Positions 46,668-58,909 of a DNA stretch of 64,000 nt are shown piece by piece. The stretch covers positions 259,433,501-259,497,500 of the forward strand of contig NC_092341.1 of the NCBI RefSeq assembly GCF_046630445.1, given 5' to 3'. The DNA is from Rutidosis leptorrhynchoides (taxonomy: Eukaryota > Streptophyta > Magnoliopsida > Asterales > Asteraceae). Within the stretch, counting starts at the first letter, position 1. The number at the start of each line of letters is the position of its first letter. Under the pieces are notes generated by a model. It had not been told where the DNA came from and made no database searches. It saw only the letters and a program-made list of their open reading frames with translations. Position numbers and translations under genes: made by a program.

Positions 46668-49660
46668 TGTAACGACCCGGAAATTTCCGACCAAATTTAA
46701 ACTCTAATCTCTATATGGTTCCGACACGATAAGCAAAAACCCTAAAGTTGACCCGCACTTTTTCGATCGTTCTATACTTATAAGATTAATATTTACATAA
46801 ATTAAACCTTACCAACATGATAAGCAATCCAAATTGTTGAGACTTATGTTTTCGAAAAGAGTTTTACACAACGTTTGACCGTCTAGTTTGACCGATGATA
46901 TCACGAACTATACAATATATGATAATTATACGTTTGTGTATATATATGTATATATACATATTTAACATGATCTAAGAATGTTTTAATATCTCATTTTGTA
47001 TTAATAACAATAAGTTATAAGTATATTTTGAAACTACTAACTTAAGTTTTCAAAACGATAACCATACGTAACGTTATTTGACTTAAATACTTATGACCTA
47101 TAATGTTTATACATATATCGTATAAGTAATGTATTTAATCACTTTTAAAGACTTAAATACATAAAACAATATAAGTATATTTACAAAAGATAGCTATATT
47201 TGAATCCTCGTTCCGTTTTCTCAAAGATTTCTATACGTATACCTAGGGTATATGTACCCGTATCATACGCAGCTTCTAGATGTATTTACTATTGGTATAT
47301 ACCAATAAAAATCTGCTCCTTAGCAGCCTTAAATGATTAAGAAACATGTGGAACCAACCATTTGTCAAGTAGCATGAATTATTTAGCAAGAAAACAAAGT
47401 TAGGTATCTTTTTTTTCCTTTATAACCTAAAAACGTTTTTATGCATGCACACCATTTCTTCACCTCATTTTCTCATACTTACACTTCCATTTCTCTCTCA
47501 AAATACTCTTAACTTCATACTTGATCATCTCCAAGCATTTTCCCCATCATTTAGCTTCAAAAACCTTACTTAAACACCATAAGAAAACCATACAAAAACA
47601 CTTCAAGAAATCCTTCCAAGAACACAAACTTACTTCCAATCTTTCATCCAATTCCATCACCCTTTTGGTTCTAGCTTTTTACTCCTCTTTTACAGCAACC
47701 TTGTCCAAGGAACTTGAGGTAGTATCTATGTTCATAACCTTATTCGATTCATATATATATAGCTATCATATTTTGTGGTATACAATTTTAACAACAAGAA
47801 CATAGTTTGAAAGTTTTCAAACTTGTTTGCAAACTAAATAGATCCTTCTAACTTAACTTTTAAAATACTTCAAGACCTGTAATATAACTTAAATATATGC
47901 TAACTTAACAAGGTATAACTTGGTTTTTCAAAGAATATCTTAAAAACTGTTTTTACGACGTCGGAGTGTAACCGGGGACTGTTTTGGGTTGGATAATTAA
48001 AAACTATCTTAAACTTTGAATTGGAGGTTTATGTTCTGTAAAAATGATTTTTACTATAAATATGTTAACACATAAAAATTTCATGATTTAATTCAAAGTA
48101 TAAGTATTTTTAGAAAAATGGTCATTAAGTGTTATTTTTTTTGTAACAAAAATGTTTAACTTCATAAGTTTCACTAAAGTTTCACCTATGCCGTATGATT
48201 TTGAATACAAACCAAGGTATTTTCAGTTCATAGTCTTAAAGAGGGACTCGATCCAAGGAGATGGCAAGTTGAATCAACGAAAACGGATTTGTAACGAAGA
48301 AACTATGACCGAAACAAAATTGGTTATCCTAGACTTGTTTAACTTCGGGATTAATTGGGAAAAATTAAATAAATCACATATTTCTAAGATAACATGATAT
48401 TTTATATATATGTACTTATAATTCAATTTTATATGGTTCAGGATCACCCGTAAACAACACGAGAAGATTAATCATAAGATCCCATGTTTGTACGCAACAC
48501 GTCATTTGACAACACCGGTACTTTATGTACGCAACACGTCATTTGACAACACCGGTACCGTGGGTCAAGATTAATCTCGACCAATACATATACGATGGGG
48601 TTTTATTTATTTCGTTGGGGGTTTTATTTATTTCATTGCGGGTATATTAAACATCTAAAAATGAACCATTAAAATTGAATTACTAACATCGAGCTGCTAA
48701 CTACGGACTAAGGAATTATTCAAAGTATTAAAAGTATAACAAGTATATATATGTGACGTTTGTTTAAAAAAAAAAGGTATTGATATATTATATATGGATA
48801 GGTTCGTGATATCAACCGGAGACCAAGTCAAATTATATATATCTTCAAGACGAAAGTGAGTATATAGTCCCACTTTTAAACTCTAAATATTTCGGGATGA
48901 GAATACATGTATTTTATGTTTTACGTTATGGACACAAGTAACTGAAAAATATATTCTACGTTGAGTTGTACCACTGGCATACTTCCCTGTAGCTTGGTAA
49001 CTAATATTTACAGCGGTATTGTAAACGCGAATCCTGTTGATAGATCTATCGGGCCTGACAACCCCAACCGGGCTGGACGACCAGTATTCAACGGTTGCAC
49101 AGTACTTCGTTTCGTGACTACACTTGGTACAGTGTAGTAAGATTTCATATTAAAGGGAATATGCGACGTGATTAATTGTTAAGTATGGTTACCAAGTGCT
49201 CAACCACTTAGAATATTTTTATTAAAATGTTTATATATGAAATCTTGTGGTCTATATTTATATCGCTGTCGACATTAAACCTATATCTCACCAACTTTAT
49301 GTTGACATTTTAAAGCATGTTATTCTCAGGTATGAATTAAGTCTTCCGCTGTGCATTATCTCGTACTAAGGATACTACTTGAGGCCATTAAGGACTTATA
49401 TCATAAGGCGTTGCATTCGAGTCATTGAAGTTCATAGAGACTATTATTAAGTAAATGGCGGTTTAGGTCATTTGAATATTATGAAATGTCAGGCGAATAT
49501 GTCAATTATAGATGTAACTATAGATTGCCTTTTAAGAATAAATGCAACGTTTGTAAGATGTATCATATTGAGGGCAAGTACCTCGCAATGTTATCAACTA
49601 TTGTAATTCGTTTGTAATCAATATGGACAACGTCCGGATGATTAGTTTCGGATCCTTTCA
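46668..49660 (+). repeat. 5' LTR of LARD2 (2993 bp)
   Basis: Starts TGTAACGACCCGG and ends GGATCCTTTCA. The only difference I found from the 3' LTR is one T in a homopolymer (eight T at 47409-47416; nine in the other copy). A TATA-like TTTATAAC is at about 47421. Confidence 0.95.
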
Positions 49661-49661
49661 G

Positions 49662-49674
49662 TTGGTATCAGAGC
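49662..49674 (+). other. primer-binding site of LARD2 (initiator Met-tRNA)
   Basis: TTGGTATCAGAGC one base after the LTR end. Confidence 0.95.
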
Positions 49675-50072
49675 GTTGGTCTTAGCGAACCAGGCCTTGC
49701 ATTAGTGTGTCTAACTAGTAGTTGTTAGGATACATTAAGTGAGTCTGGACTTTGACCTTGTCTGCCTGTCAAAAGTTTTGCTTATCAATCCTAGTCGGAA
49801 ATCATCTGCTTATCATTCTTAGGGAACTGCCTGCTTATCATTCTTAAGTCTAGACACGTCTTACTGCATTTAGTGCATCGATAGTGTATAGACAAAATTC
49901 ACATCCTAGCGTATCTGTTACTATAGACATTGCCTGACGTATTTCAAAGATTCTCCGTAATTCATGGGATTTTGATATTATATATACATATGTAAATTAT
50001 GTATTGAAGAGTACCAAACCCAACTCCTATAATCTATTCCAAACCAAAAATTCATTTCTCCGACCATACAAG

Positions 50073-50519
50073 ATGGATTCTTCATCCAGCTCAAATTCCT
50101 CCGACTTCGATAGCTTCGCCGATATGGATTTCCATTCGAGCTCCGAGAACAGCGTTACCGGAATGGATCAACCAATTTCCCATCATCTATTCTGGATGAA
50201 TTGGGGATGGGTTCGTAATATACTAAATTTCTGGAGGCAAGAAGAAGGTGATCCATTCCATCCACCAGATTGTCCTCTTAACGATGAACCTGAAGCACTT
50301 ACCGGCGAACCTATTCGAAACACCATTTTCTCGCTCATTTCTAGAGTATCTCGTCATGATTACATACTATCCCATATTTCAAATCTTGTTCATTCGCTCG
50401 TTCCAACCGTCAATCATCCCGGTATAATAGAAGAAGTCAACGAACTCCGTGCTCGGGTAGTGGTTTTGGAGAATATGGTGCGAAGGTTACAAACACCAAC
50501 AGCAGCACCAGCAGCATAA
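50073..50519 (+). CDS. gag-like protein of LARD2 (148 aa), function unknown
   Basis: The ATG at 50073 is the best start (MDSSSSSNSSDF); the open frame extends upstream without ATG. An acidic/Ser head is followed by ADMDFHSSSENS, FHPPDCPLNDEPEALTGEPI, an aromatic/hydrophobic middle (NTIFSLISRVSRHDYILSHI) and a C-terminal coiled-coil-like heptad stretch (EEVNELRARVVVLENMVRRL). It ends with a Thr/Ala/Pro tail and TAA. It lies where gag starts in gypsy elements, about 400 bp after the primer site. No capsid domain or zinc knuckle. A broken homologue is in M (30000-30535). The only intact ORF in the window with positional support; it could be the retained N-terminus of a Tekay-type gag. Confidence 0.6.
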   Translation: MDSSSSSNSSDFDSFADMDFHSSSENSVTGMDQPISHHLFWMNWGWVRNILNFWRQEEGDPFHPPDCPLNDEPEALTGEPIRNTIFSLISRVSRHDYILSHISNLVHSLVPTVNHPGIIEEVNELRARVVVLENMVRRLQTPTAAPAA

Positions 50520-53328
50520 TCCGTACTACCATCGTCAACGTCGACAGTACCTTTATCACCCCAATCACAACCGCGCCTTAAATCTCAACATCACAATCTG
50601 TATCTCGAATATCAACATCACACGACTCAATATCTATACTTCGAGTATGATCTTCGTTCTATATATCGTTCTACATCGATTATCTTCGCTTTACGTATCG
50701 TATGACGATTATGTAATTTCTAAAGTCTTAGAGATTATGTAATCTAGAATTAACGATAAATCAAATGAGTTTAATATCTTATTGACTCATTAAATCTATG
50801 ATTATCTCTGAAGAAAATATATATGCAAGTATATTTTCATAAAGATAGTAATTAAAAATTCCTTCGTACAAACTATTAATGATGAAAATATTTTAACGGG
50901 TGGGTAGTACCCGAGGAATATTTAGAATTCACATTAATAAGTTATATTGTACATTCTTGAATCTGATTCAACGGTTATCTATTATCTTACTTACAACCAC
51001 CGATATTCGTATCCGCTCACCCCAGAATAACCATTTTCAATCAAATTTCATATTCGGATTTTGACCTACCAGAATCCAACAAGTGGCATAAAGAAGAAAA
51101 CATTGGACAAAATAAAAAAAAAATTTGTTAGAAACACACGATTTAACTAATTAAAAATCTATTAAGGATTCCACGCTAACTGTTCCGGCTAACTCTGGAC
51201 AATTAAAATGAATTAAAATGTTGATTGTAACATATGAAGCTAAACAATTCTTCAAGCTTGCCACTTGATTTTATCTTAAACCTCATTCGTAACTTGACGA
51301 TTACAATTCGCATTCAAATCCTTTCATGATTCCTGAAAACACCTCGACTGAGAAGTTGAACCCGCCGCACCTCGCCTACGGAATGAAGATTTATACATAC
51401 AGTTATACACCTGAAGAACTCTCGAACCCAAATTCATAATTTAACACATAACGTATTGAATCCTTTGCCATTTATTAGCAAGAACAACCCTACAATTCCT
51501 TTTCAAGAAGCTAATTTTGTCACAGCTCCACTTCGACTTTTCAGTGAGATTATTTCTATTATAATCATGATATTTATACCTTGCCCTTTCGCCGTCATTA
51601 CCGGAAAACCTTTTATATCCCTCGACAACATCAACAGGTGCACCAGCAGATCGTTATCCTTTTGGCGAAATCAACAATCAGTATTTTGAAAATCTCGCGG
51701 AACTTCTTCCATCATATCTATAATGTCTATCCCTAAGAATTTCATAATCTGAACGTGAAGTTTCTGAAAAACACCCGGGACTATGAAATAGTTCTTGAAA
51801 TGCTAACGAAGCAGCAAAAACTGTAAACGACTTTAACGGTCAAAAGTTTGATGACAAAGAATAGTAAGGTGGTAAAGCTGAAAAAAAAAAGTTTGGAACT
51901 AGAAAACGGATGAAGCAAAGTATGAAAGAGGCTGTGGATAAATCTCAGGGACTGAACCTGCTCTCAAAGAATACAAACGATTCCGTACCTGCTGAAACCG
52001 TCAGTAAGAACCCTACTCTTTATTCAAAACCCTGCCCGGATGATATTTTTCATCATCATCTTATCTTAGATATTATAAGATATCTTCATATCATTCGTTA
52101 TACATATTTTTCATATTTCTGGAGATATTTTTACAACTATTCCTATCTGCGATCATTTATCTCTCCGTAACATCTGCGTTACAATATAAAAGAAACTGTG
52201 TTAATTTCTAAATTCTGAAACCTCCGAGATTAAAATATAAATGATTTGAAGTAGTGTTGGGAACTGATGCATGAATTAGTATAATATAATGAAACTTGAT
52301 CAACTTCATTATATTACAGTAAGTCATGTTAAGTTTCTAATGGAATGTGATGATTCACAGTACCGTCATCATGTGCCATGTTACACGGCTCTTACATTCT
52401 ATCAAGTCTCCAAACATATTAGAACGTATCACCTTGATAGTTCTATTTTTCCGGAATATTCGAGTAATTTAACGAATCAAGATCGTGCCATTACAATTTC
52501 ATTCTAAAACCAATAGCTAGGTTCATTCCAAATTTCCTACCTACGAATTTCGGACCATTGTTCGCTTGGCTCGAGGACAGGAAGAAGAAACGAAGGGACA
52601 AAACCTCAGAATAGAAATAGGAACATAAACCACAACAAATAAGAGAGAGCATTAACTGTGGATGACAATGATTTTAAGGGACGGGAGTAGGAACATCGAT
52701 ATATAAGGAAAGGTATAAAACCTAACAACAACCCCGAAACTACAAACCGTGCATATCAATACGTATTGCAACGTAAAGGCACGGGAGAATTAAAAACATT
52801 ATAATTCCAAGGAAAGGATAAAAGAGAATAGATTCTTCTGGTGATAGATGAAAAAGAAGAATGAAAGATATAAAAGTTAGAAATATAACAAGGATTAGAA
52901 TGGGATGGAGCATATTAGCGAATGCCTTAAAGTAGGAACTAAAGAGAAAGAATAGAAGATGTGGGAAGAAAGAAAGGGAAGGAGGTAAATTTATAGTGAA
53001 ATATTCGACAAAGAAATCAAAACAGATTGCCGCGTTAAATCAAAGAAGATCCTGATCGCCGCAAAACTAAATCTTATTACATAAGATTTTCTTTAAAACC
53101 CTTAAATCCCGGAAATCGATCATAATCACGTCATCGGTTACAACAATTCTATATTTACTCATTTCACTCTTTTGTGATAGCTTCGCTCGTGCGTCTCACA
53201 TAACCGAATCGTTTTATCTAAATCTTTCAATAATGATAAAATTTCATTATTACCTCATATTCGTCATGAAAACATTCCTATTGTTATTTATGACAACCTC
53301 TACCAAATTTCGAGGACGAAATTTCTTT
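50520..53328 (+). other. LARD2 internal region without pol
   Basis: No retroviral domain in six frames as far as I can see. Short ORFs (51456-51689, 51910-52170, 52289-52507) are uncharacterised; the second has a diverged counterpart in M. A segment at about 50640-50760 repeats near-identical phrases (CTTCGAG/TATCGTTCTACATC). Confidence 0.7.
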
Positions 53329-53341
53329 AACGGGTGGGTAC
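53329..53341 (+). other. polypurine-like tract of LARD2
   Basis: AACGGGTGGGTAC before the 3' LTR, preceded by TTTCGAGGACGAAATTTC as in the Tekay-like element. Confidence 0.75.
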
Positions 53342-56335
53342 TGTAACGACCCGGAAATTTCCGACCAAATTTAAACTCTAATCTCTATATGGTTCCGACA
53401 CGATAAGCAAAAACCCTAAAGTTGACCCGCACTTTTTCGATCGTTCTATACTTATAAGATTAATATTTACATAAATTAAACCTTACCAACATGATAAGCA
53501 ATCCAAATTGTTGAGACTTATGTTTTCGAAAAGAGTTTTACACAACGTTTGACCGTCTAGTTTGACCGATGATATCACGAACTATACAATATATGATAAT
53601 TATACGTTTGTGTATATATATGTATATATACATATTTAACATGATCTAAGAATGTTTTAATATCTCATTTTGTATTAATAACAATAAGTTATAAGTATAT
53701 TTTGAAACTACTAACTTAAGTTTTCAAAACGATAACCATACGTAACGTTATTTGACTTAAATACTTATGACCTATAATGTTTATACATATATCGTATAAG
53801 TAATGTATTTAATCACTTTTAAAGACTTAAATACATAAAACAATATAAGTATATTTACAAAAGATAGCTATATTTGAATCCTCGTTCCGTTTTCTCAAAG
53901 ATTTCTATACGTATACCTAGGGTATATGTACCCGTATCATACGCAGCTTCTAGATGTATTTACTATTGGTATATACCAATAAAAATCTGCTCCTTAGCAG
54001 CCTTAAATGATTAAGAAACATGTGGAACCAACCATTTGTCAAGTAGCATGAATTATTTAGCAAGAAAACAAAGTTAGGTATCTTTTTTTTTCCTTTATAA
54101 CCTAAAAACGTTTTTATGCATGCACACCATTTCTTCACCTCATTTTCTCATACTTACACTTCCATTTCTCTCTCAAAATACTCTTAACTTCATACTTGAT
54201 CATCTCCAAGCATTTTCCCCATCATTTAGCTTCAAAAACCTTACTTAAACACCATAAGAAAACCATACAAAAACACTTCAAGAAATCCTTCCAAGAACAC
54301 AAACTTACTTCCAATCTTTCATCCAATTCCATCACCCTTTTGGTTCTAGCTTTTTACTCCTCTTTTACAGCAACCTTGTCCAAGGAACTTGAGGTAGTAT
54401 CTATGTTCATAACCTTATTCGATTCATATATATATAGCTATCATATTTTGTGGTATACAATTTTAACAACAAGAACATAGTTTGAAAGTTTTCAAACTTG
54501 TTTGCAAACTAAATAGATCCTTCTAACTTAACTTTTAAAATACTTCAAGACCTGTAATATAACTTAAATATATGCTAACTTAACAAGGTATAACTTGGTT
54601 TTTCAAAGAATATCTTAAAAACTGTTTTTACGACGTCGGAGTGTAACCGGGGACTGTTTTGGGTTGGATAATTAAAAACTATCTTAAACTTTGAATTGGA
54701 GGTTTATGTTCTGTAAAAATGATTTTTACTATAAATATGTTAACACATAAAAATTTCATGATTTAATTCAAAGTATAAGTATTTTTAGAAAAATGGTCAT
54801 TAAGTGTTATTTTTTTTGTAACAAAAATGTTTAACTTCATAAGTTTCACTAAAGTTTCACCTATGCCGTATGATTTTGAATACAAACCAAGGTATTTTCA
54901 GTTCATAGTCTTAAAGAGGGACTCGATCCAAGGAGATGGCAAGTTGAATCAACGAAAACGGATTTGTAACGAAGAAACTATGACCGAAACAAAATTGGTT
55001 ATCCTAGACTTGTTTAACTTCGGGATTAATTGGGAAAAATTAAATAAATCACATATTTCTAAGATAACATGATATTTTATATATATGTACTTATAATTCA
55101 ATTTTATATGGTTCAGGATCACCCGTAAACAACACGAGAAGATTAATCATAAGATCCCATGTTTGTACGCAACACGTCATTTGACAACACCGGTACTTTA
55201 TGTACGCAACACGTCATTTGACAACACCGGTACCGTGGGTCAAGATTAATCTCGACCAATACATATACGATGGGGTTTTATTTATTTCGTTGGGGGTTTT
55301 ATTTATTTCATTGCGGGTATATTAAACATCTAAAAATGAACCATTAAAATTGAATTACTAACATCGAGCTGCTAACTACGGACTAAGGAATTATTCAAAG
55401 TATTAAAAGTATAACAAGTATATATATGTGACGTTTGTTTAAAAAAAAAAGGTATTGATATATTATATATGGATAGGTTCGTGATATCAACCGGAGACCA
55501 AGTCAAATTATATATATCTTCAAGACGAAAGTGAGTATATAGTCCCACTTTTAAACTCTAAATATTTCGGGATGAGAATACATGTATTTTATGTTTTACG
55601 TTATGGACACAAGTAACTGAAAAATATATTCTACGTTGAGTTGTACCACTGGCATACTTCCCTGTAGCTTGGTAACTAATATTTACAGCGGTATTGTAAA
55701 CGCGAATCCTGTTGATAGATCTATCGGGCCTGACAACCCCAACCGGGCTGGACGACCAGTATTCAACGGTTGCACAGTACTTCGTTTCGTGACTACACTT
55801 GGTACAGTGTAGTAAGATTTCATATTAAAGGGAATATGCGACGTGATTAATTGTTAAGTATGGTTACCAAGTGCTCAACCACTTAGAATATTTTTATTAA
55901 AATGTTTATATATGAAATCTTGTGGTCTATATTTATATCGCTGTCGACATTAAACCTATATCTCACCAACTTTATGTTGACATTTTAAAGCATGTTATTC
56001 TCAGGTATGAATTAAGTCTTCCGCTGTGCATTATCTCGTACTAAGGATACTACTTGAGGCCATTAAGGACTTATATCATAAGGCGTTGCATTCGAGTCAT
56101 TGAAGTTCATAGAGACTATTATTAAGTAAATGGCGGTTTAGGTCATTTGAATATTATGAAATGTCAGGCGAATATGTCAATTATAGATGTAACTATAGAT
56201 TGCCTTTTAAGAATAAATGCAACGTTTGTAAGATGTATCATATTGAGGGCAAGTACCTCGCAATGTTATCAACTATTGTAATTCGTTTGTAATCAATATG
56301 GACAACGTCCGGATGATTAGTTTCGGATCCTTTCA
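53342..56335 (+). repeat. 3' LTR of LARD2 (2994 bp)
   Basis: Same ends as the 5' LTR. All stretches I compared are identical apart from one homopolymer base. The ORFs at 54196-54480 and 54827-55072 are exact repeats of those in the 5' LTR and look incidental. Confidence 0.95.
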
Positions 56336-56340
56336 CCTTT

Positions 56341-57249
56341 AAGTATCTAAAGATCCTTTTAACGGCCTCTACGTGCGACGTCTTTGGATTTTCTTGAAAT
56401 CTTGCACATAAGCACACGCTAAACATGATGTCGGGTCGACTTGCCGTTAAATAAAGAAGGGAACCAATCATTCCCCTATATTTAGTACTATCAAATGGTT
56501 CTCCTTCTCCTTCTAAAGTAAGTTTCACATTTGTTGCCATCGGAGTCGCCATTGGTTTTGAGTTCTCCATTCCGAATTTCTTGAGCATTTCATGAACGTA
56601 TTTTTGTTGATTGGTGAATGTTCCATCTTCTAGTTGCTTGATTTGTAGTCCAAGAAAGAACTTGAGTTCACCCATCATGCTCATTTCAAACTCATCATGC
56701 ATTAACTTAGAAAACTCATTGCTAAGAGATTCGTTAGTAGATCCAAATACAATATCATCAACATATATTTGAATTATGACTAATCCTTTTCATGCCTTTT
56801 AATAAAGAGTGTATTATCAATTTTTTCCATTTCAAACCCATTATTTATTAAGAATGTTCTAAGTCTTTCATACCATGCTCTAGGGCTTGTTTAAGTCCAT
56901 AGAGAGCCTTTTTAAGTTTATAAACATGATAAGGTTTTTCGAAATCTTCAAACCCCGGTGGTTGTAATACATAAACTACTTCATTTATGACACCATTTAA
57001 AAAGGCACTTTTGACATCCATTTGATAAAGTTTGAAATTATTAGCACATGCATATGCAAGCAGTATTCTTATTGACTCTAGCCTAGCAACGGGAGCAAAT
57101 GTTTCATCATAATCAATTCCCTCTTGTTGGCTATATCCTTGTGCAACTAGTCTAGCTTTGTTTCTAACTACTTTGCCATCCTCATCTAGTTTATTTCTAT
57201 AGACCCATTTTGTACCTATGATGTTGCTCTCACTCGGTAAAGGAACCAA
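56341..57249 (-). pseudogene. pol: copia B reverse transcriptase
   Basis: Same landmarks as copy A (KWVYRNKLDEDGKVVRNKAR; DYDETFAPVARLESIRILLA; MHDEFEMSMMGELKFFLGLQ) with the same two one-base losses after YGLKQA and before YVDD. It ends at RIFRYLK, where LARD2 is inserted; residues beyond are LTR read-through. Confidence 0.9.
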
Positions 57250-57267
57250 ATCCCATACATCACTCCT

Positions 57268-58132
57268 TTAGAATTGATATAATTCCTCTTGCATAGCTTC
57301 TATCCAACTTTCATCTAATAGGGCTTCCTTAATATTTTTGGATTCTATTTGTGAGATAAAAGCATAATTGGCAATTAGGTTAAATGCTTGTGACCTAGTG
57401 GTTCTAGTGTTGATGTCTCCTATCACTTGGTCTATGGGATGATCTTTTATATGTTTAATATCTATTGAGGATGCTAAGTTATCCTTACTTGGTTTCAAAT
57501 GAGATCCATCCTCATTTGTGTCATTGAACTCGACTTGAGTTGGCATTATTTCTATAGCATCTTGTTCAATCACATCATCATCCTCTAAAGGTTTAGTCTT
57601 AGGTGGAGGAGGAGTTTCATCAAATGTGACATCTAAGGATTCTTCTATGATATTTGTATATTTATTTAGAACCATATATGCCTTACTTTCTAACGAATAT
57701 CCTAAGAACACTCCTTCGTAAGCTTTAGGCTCAAACTTTGTAAGATATTCCTTTTTGTTTAGGATAAAGCATTTACACCCGAATACTCTAAGATGACTTA
57801 CAGTTGATTTTCTACCATTTAAAATTTCATAAGGTGTTTTATCCATTGATGGCCTAATTAAGACTCTATTTTGAATGTAGGTGGAGGTGGCAATGGCTTC
57901 ACTCCAAAATTTTTAAGGTATTGATTGTTCATTTAACATAGTTCGAATCATTTCTTGAAGAGTTCGGTTTTTCCTTTCAACAACCCTATTGGATTGAGGT
58001 GTGCGAGGAGCCGAGAAGTTATGAGTAATACCATTTAAATCACAAAAGACTCCAAATTGAGCATCATTATCAAATTCTCTACCATGATCCGTCCTTATTG
58101 TTACTATAGTACAACCAAATAAATTTTGTATC
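57268..58132 (-). pseudogene. pol: copia B integrase core and linker
   Basis: The core continues after a +1 in an A-run (about 58141). RTDHGREFDN is readable near 58080, TPQSNG near 58000, a TAA at about 57913-57915 replaces a Gln codon of copy A, and then the frame is open from MDKTPYEILNGRKSTVSHLR. VFGCKCFILNKKEYLTKFEP and the acidic linker follow, closing at the TAA shared with copy A. Confidence 0.87.
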
Positions 58133-58909
58133 TTAGTAGCAAAAAATTATAAATCTTTCACATGCTTCATTTTTATGCTTTAGAAATAGTGTCCATGTAT
58201 ATCTTGAAAAATCATCTACTATTACTAAAGTATAAAAATTTCCTCCATAACTTTGAACGGCCGATGGCCCAAATAAGTCCATGTGCAAAAGTTCTAAACA
58301 ACTTTTAGTAGAAATGAAATTCTTAGGTTTATGACTTGTATGAACTTGTTTTCCTACTTTGCATGCATCACAAAAATGGCTTTCATATTTTAATTTAGGC
58401 AAGTCTCTAACTATGTCTCTTGAGGATATGTTATGAATTAGTTTCATGTTAGCATGCCCTAGTCTCATATGCCATAATATAGTAGTATCATGTATAGATG
58501 TTAGACATATATCTACATGTTTAAAGTCATCCAATTTGCATGTATAAAAACCTTTCTTCCTAATTCCATTTATGACACTTTTACCATCTTTTATTATGTG
58601 TGATGAATTTTTAGTAAATATCATGTTATATCCTTTGTCACATATTCTTCCTACACTTAGCAAGTTAAAACTTAAGTTTTTAATGTGTAACACATTATCA
58701 AGTGTAATCTTTTGATTAGTAATGTTACCTTTACCGATGATTTTTCCTTTCACATCGTCACCAAAGATTACATCACCTCCATTATGCTCCGAATACTTTG
58801 TGAAGAATTCTTTGTTACCCGTCATGTGTGTTGTACATCCGCTATCAATTATCCATTCTTCATTTTGTACATCACCATTGAGACAAACCTACATTTGATT
58901 AATCAATAA
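58133..58909 (-). pseudogene. pol: copia B protease and integrase zinc domain
   Basis: After the shared TAG (about 58887-58889): EEWIIDSGCTTHMTGNK (DSG protease), LDNVLHIKNLSFNLLSVGRI, the gag-pre-integrase H-H-C-C (LWHMRLGHANMKLIH; HFCDACKVGKQ), then HMDLFGPSAVQSYGGNFYTL, the start of the core. Copy A lacks most of this. It ends at FIIF by the frameshift. Confidence 0.9.

Larger units (their letters stand above)
46668..56335 (+). mobile_element. LARD2: young non-autonomous gypsy element, TSD CCTTT
   Basis: TG...CA element of 9668 bp with CCTTT at 46663-46667 and 56336-56340. Two ~2993-bp LTRs, Met-tRNA primer site, 3681-bp internal region and PPT. Inside is one short gag-like ORF and no RT, protease or integrase, so it must have been mobilised by another element. 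Copia sequence is seamless on removal when compared with copy A (35400-35425). Confidence 0.95.

Noticed and set aside
47521-48397. Two ORFs exactly repeated at 54196-55072
   Set aside because: Identical only because they lie in the two LARD2 LTRs; related LTR 1810-4724 does not keep both frames.
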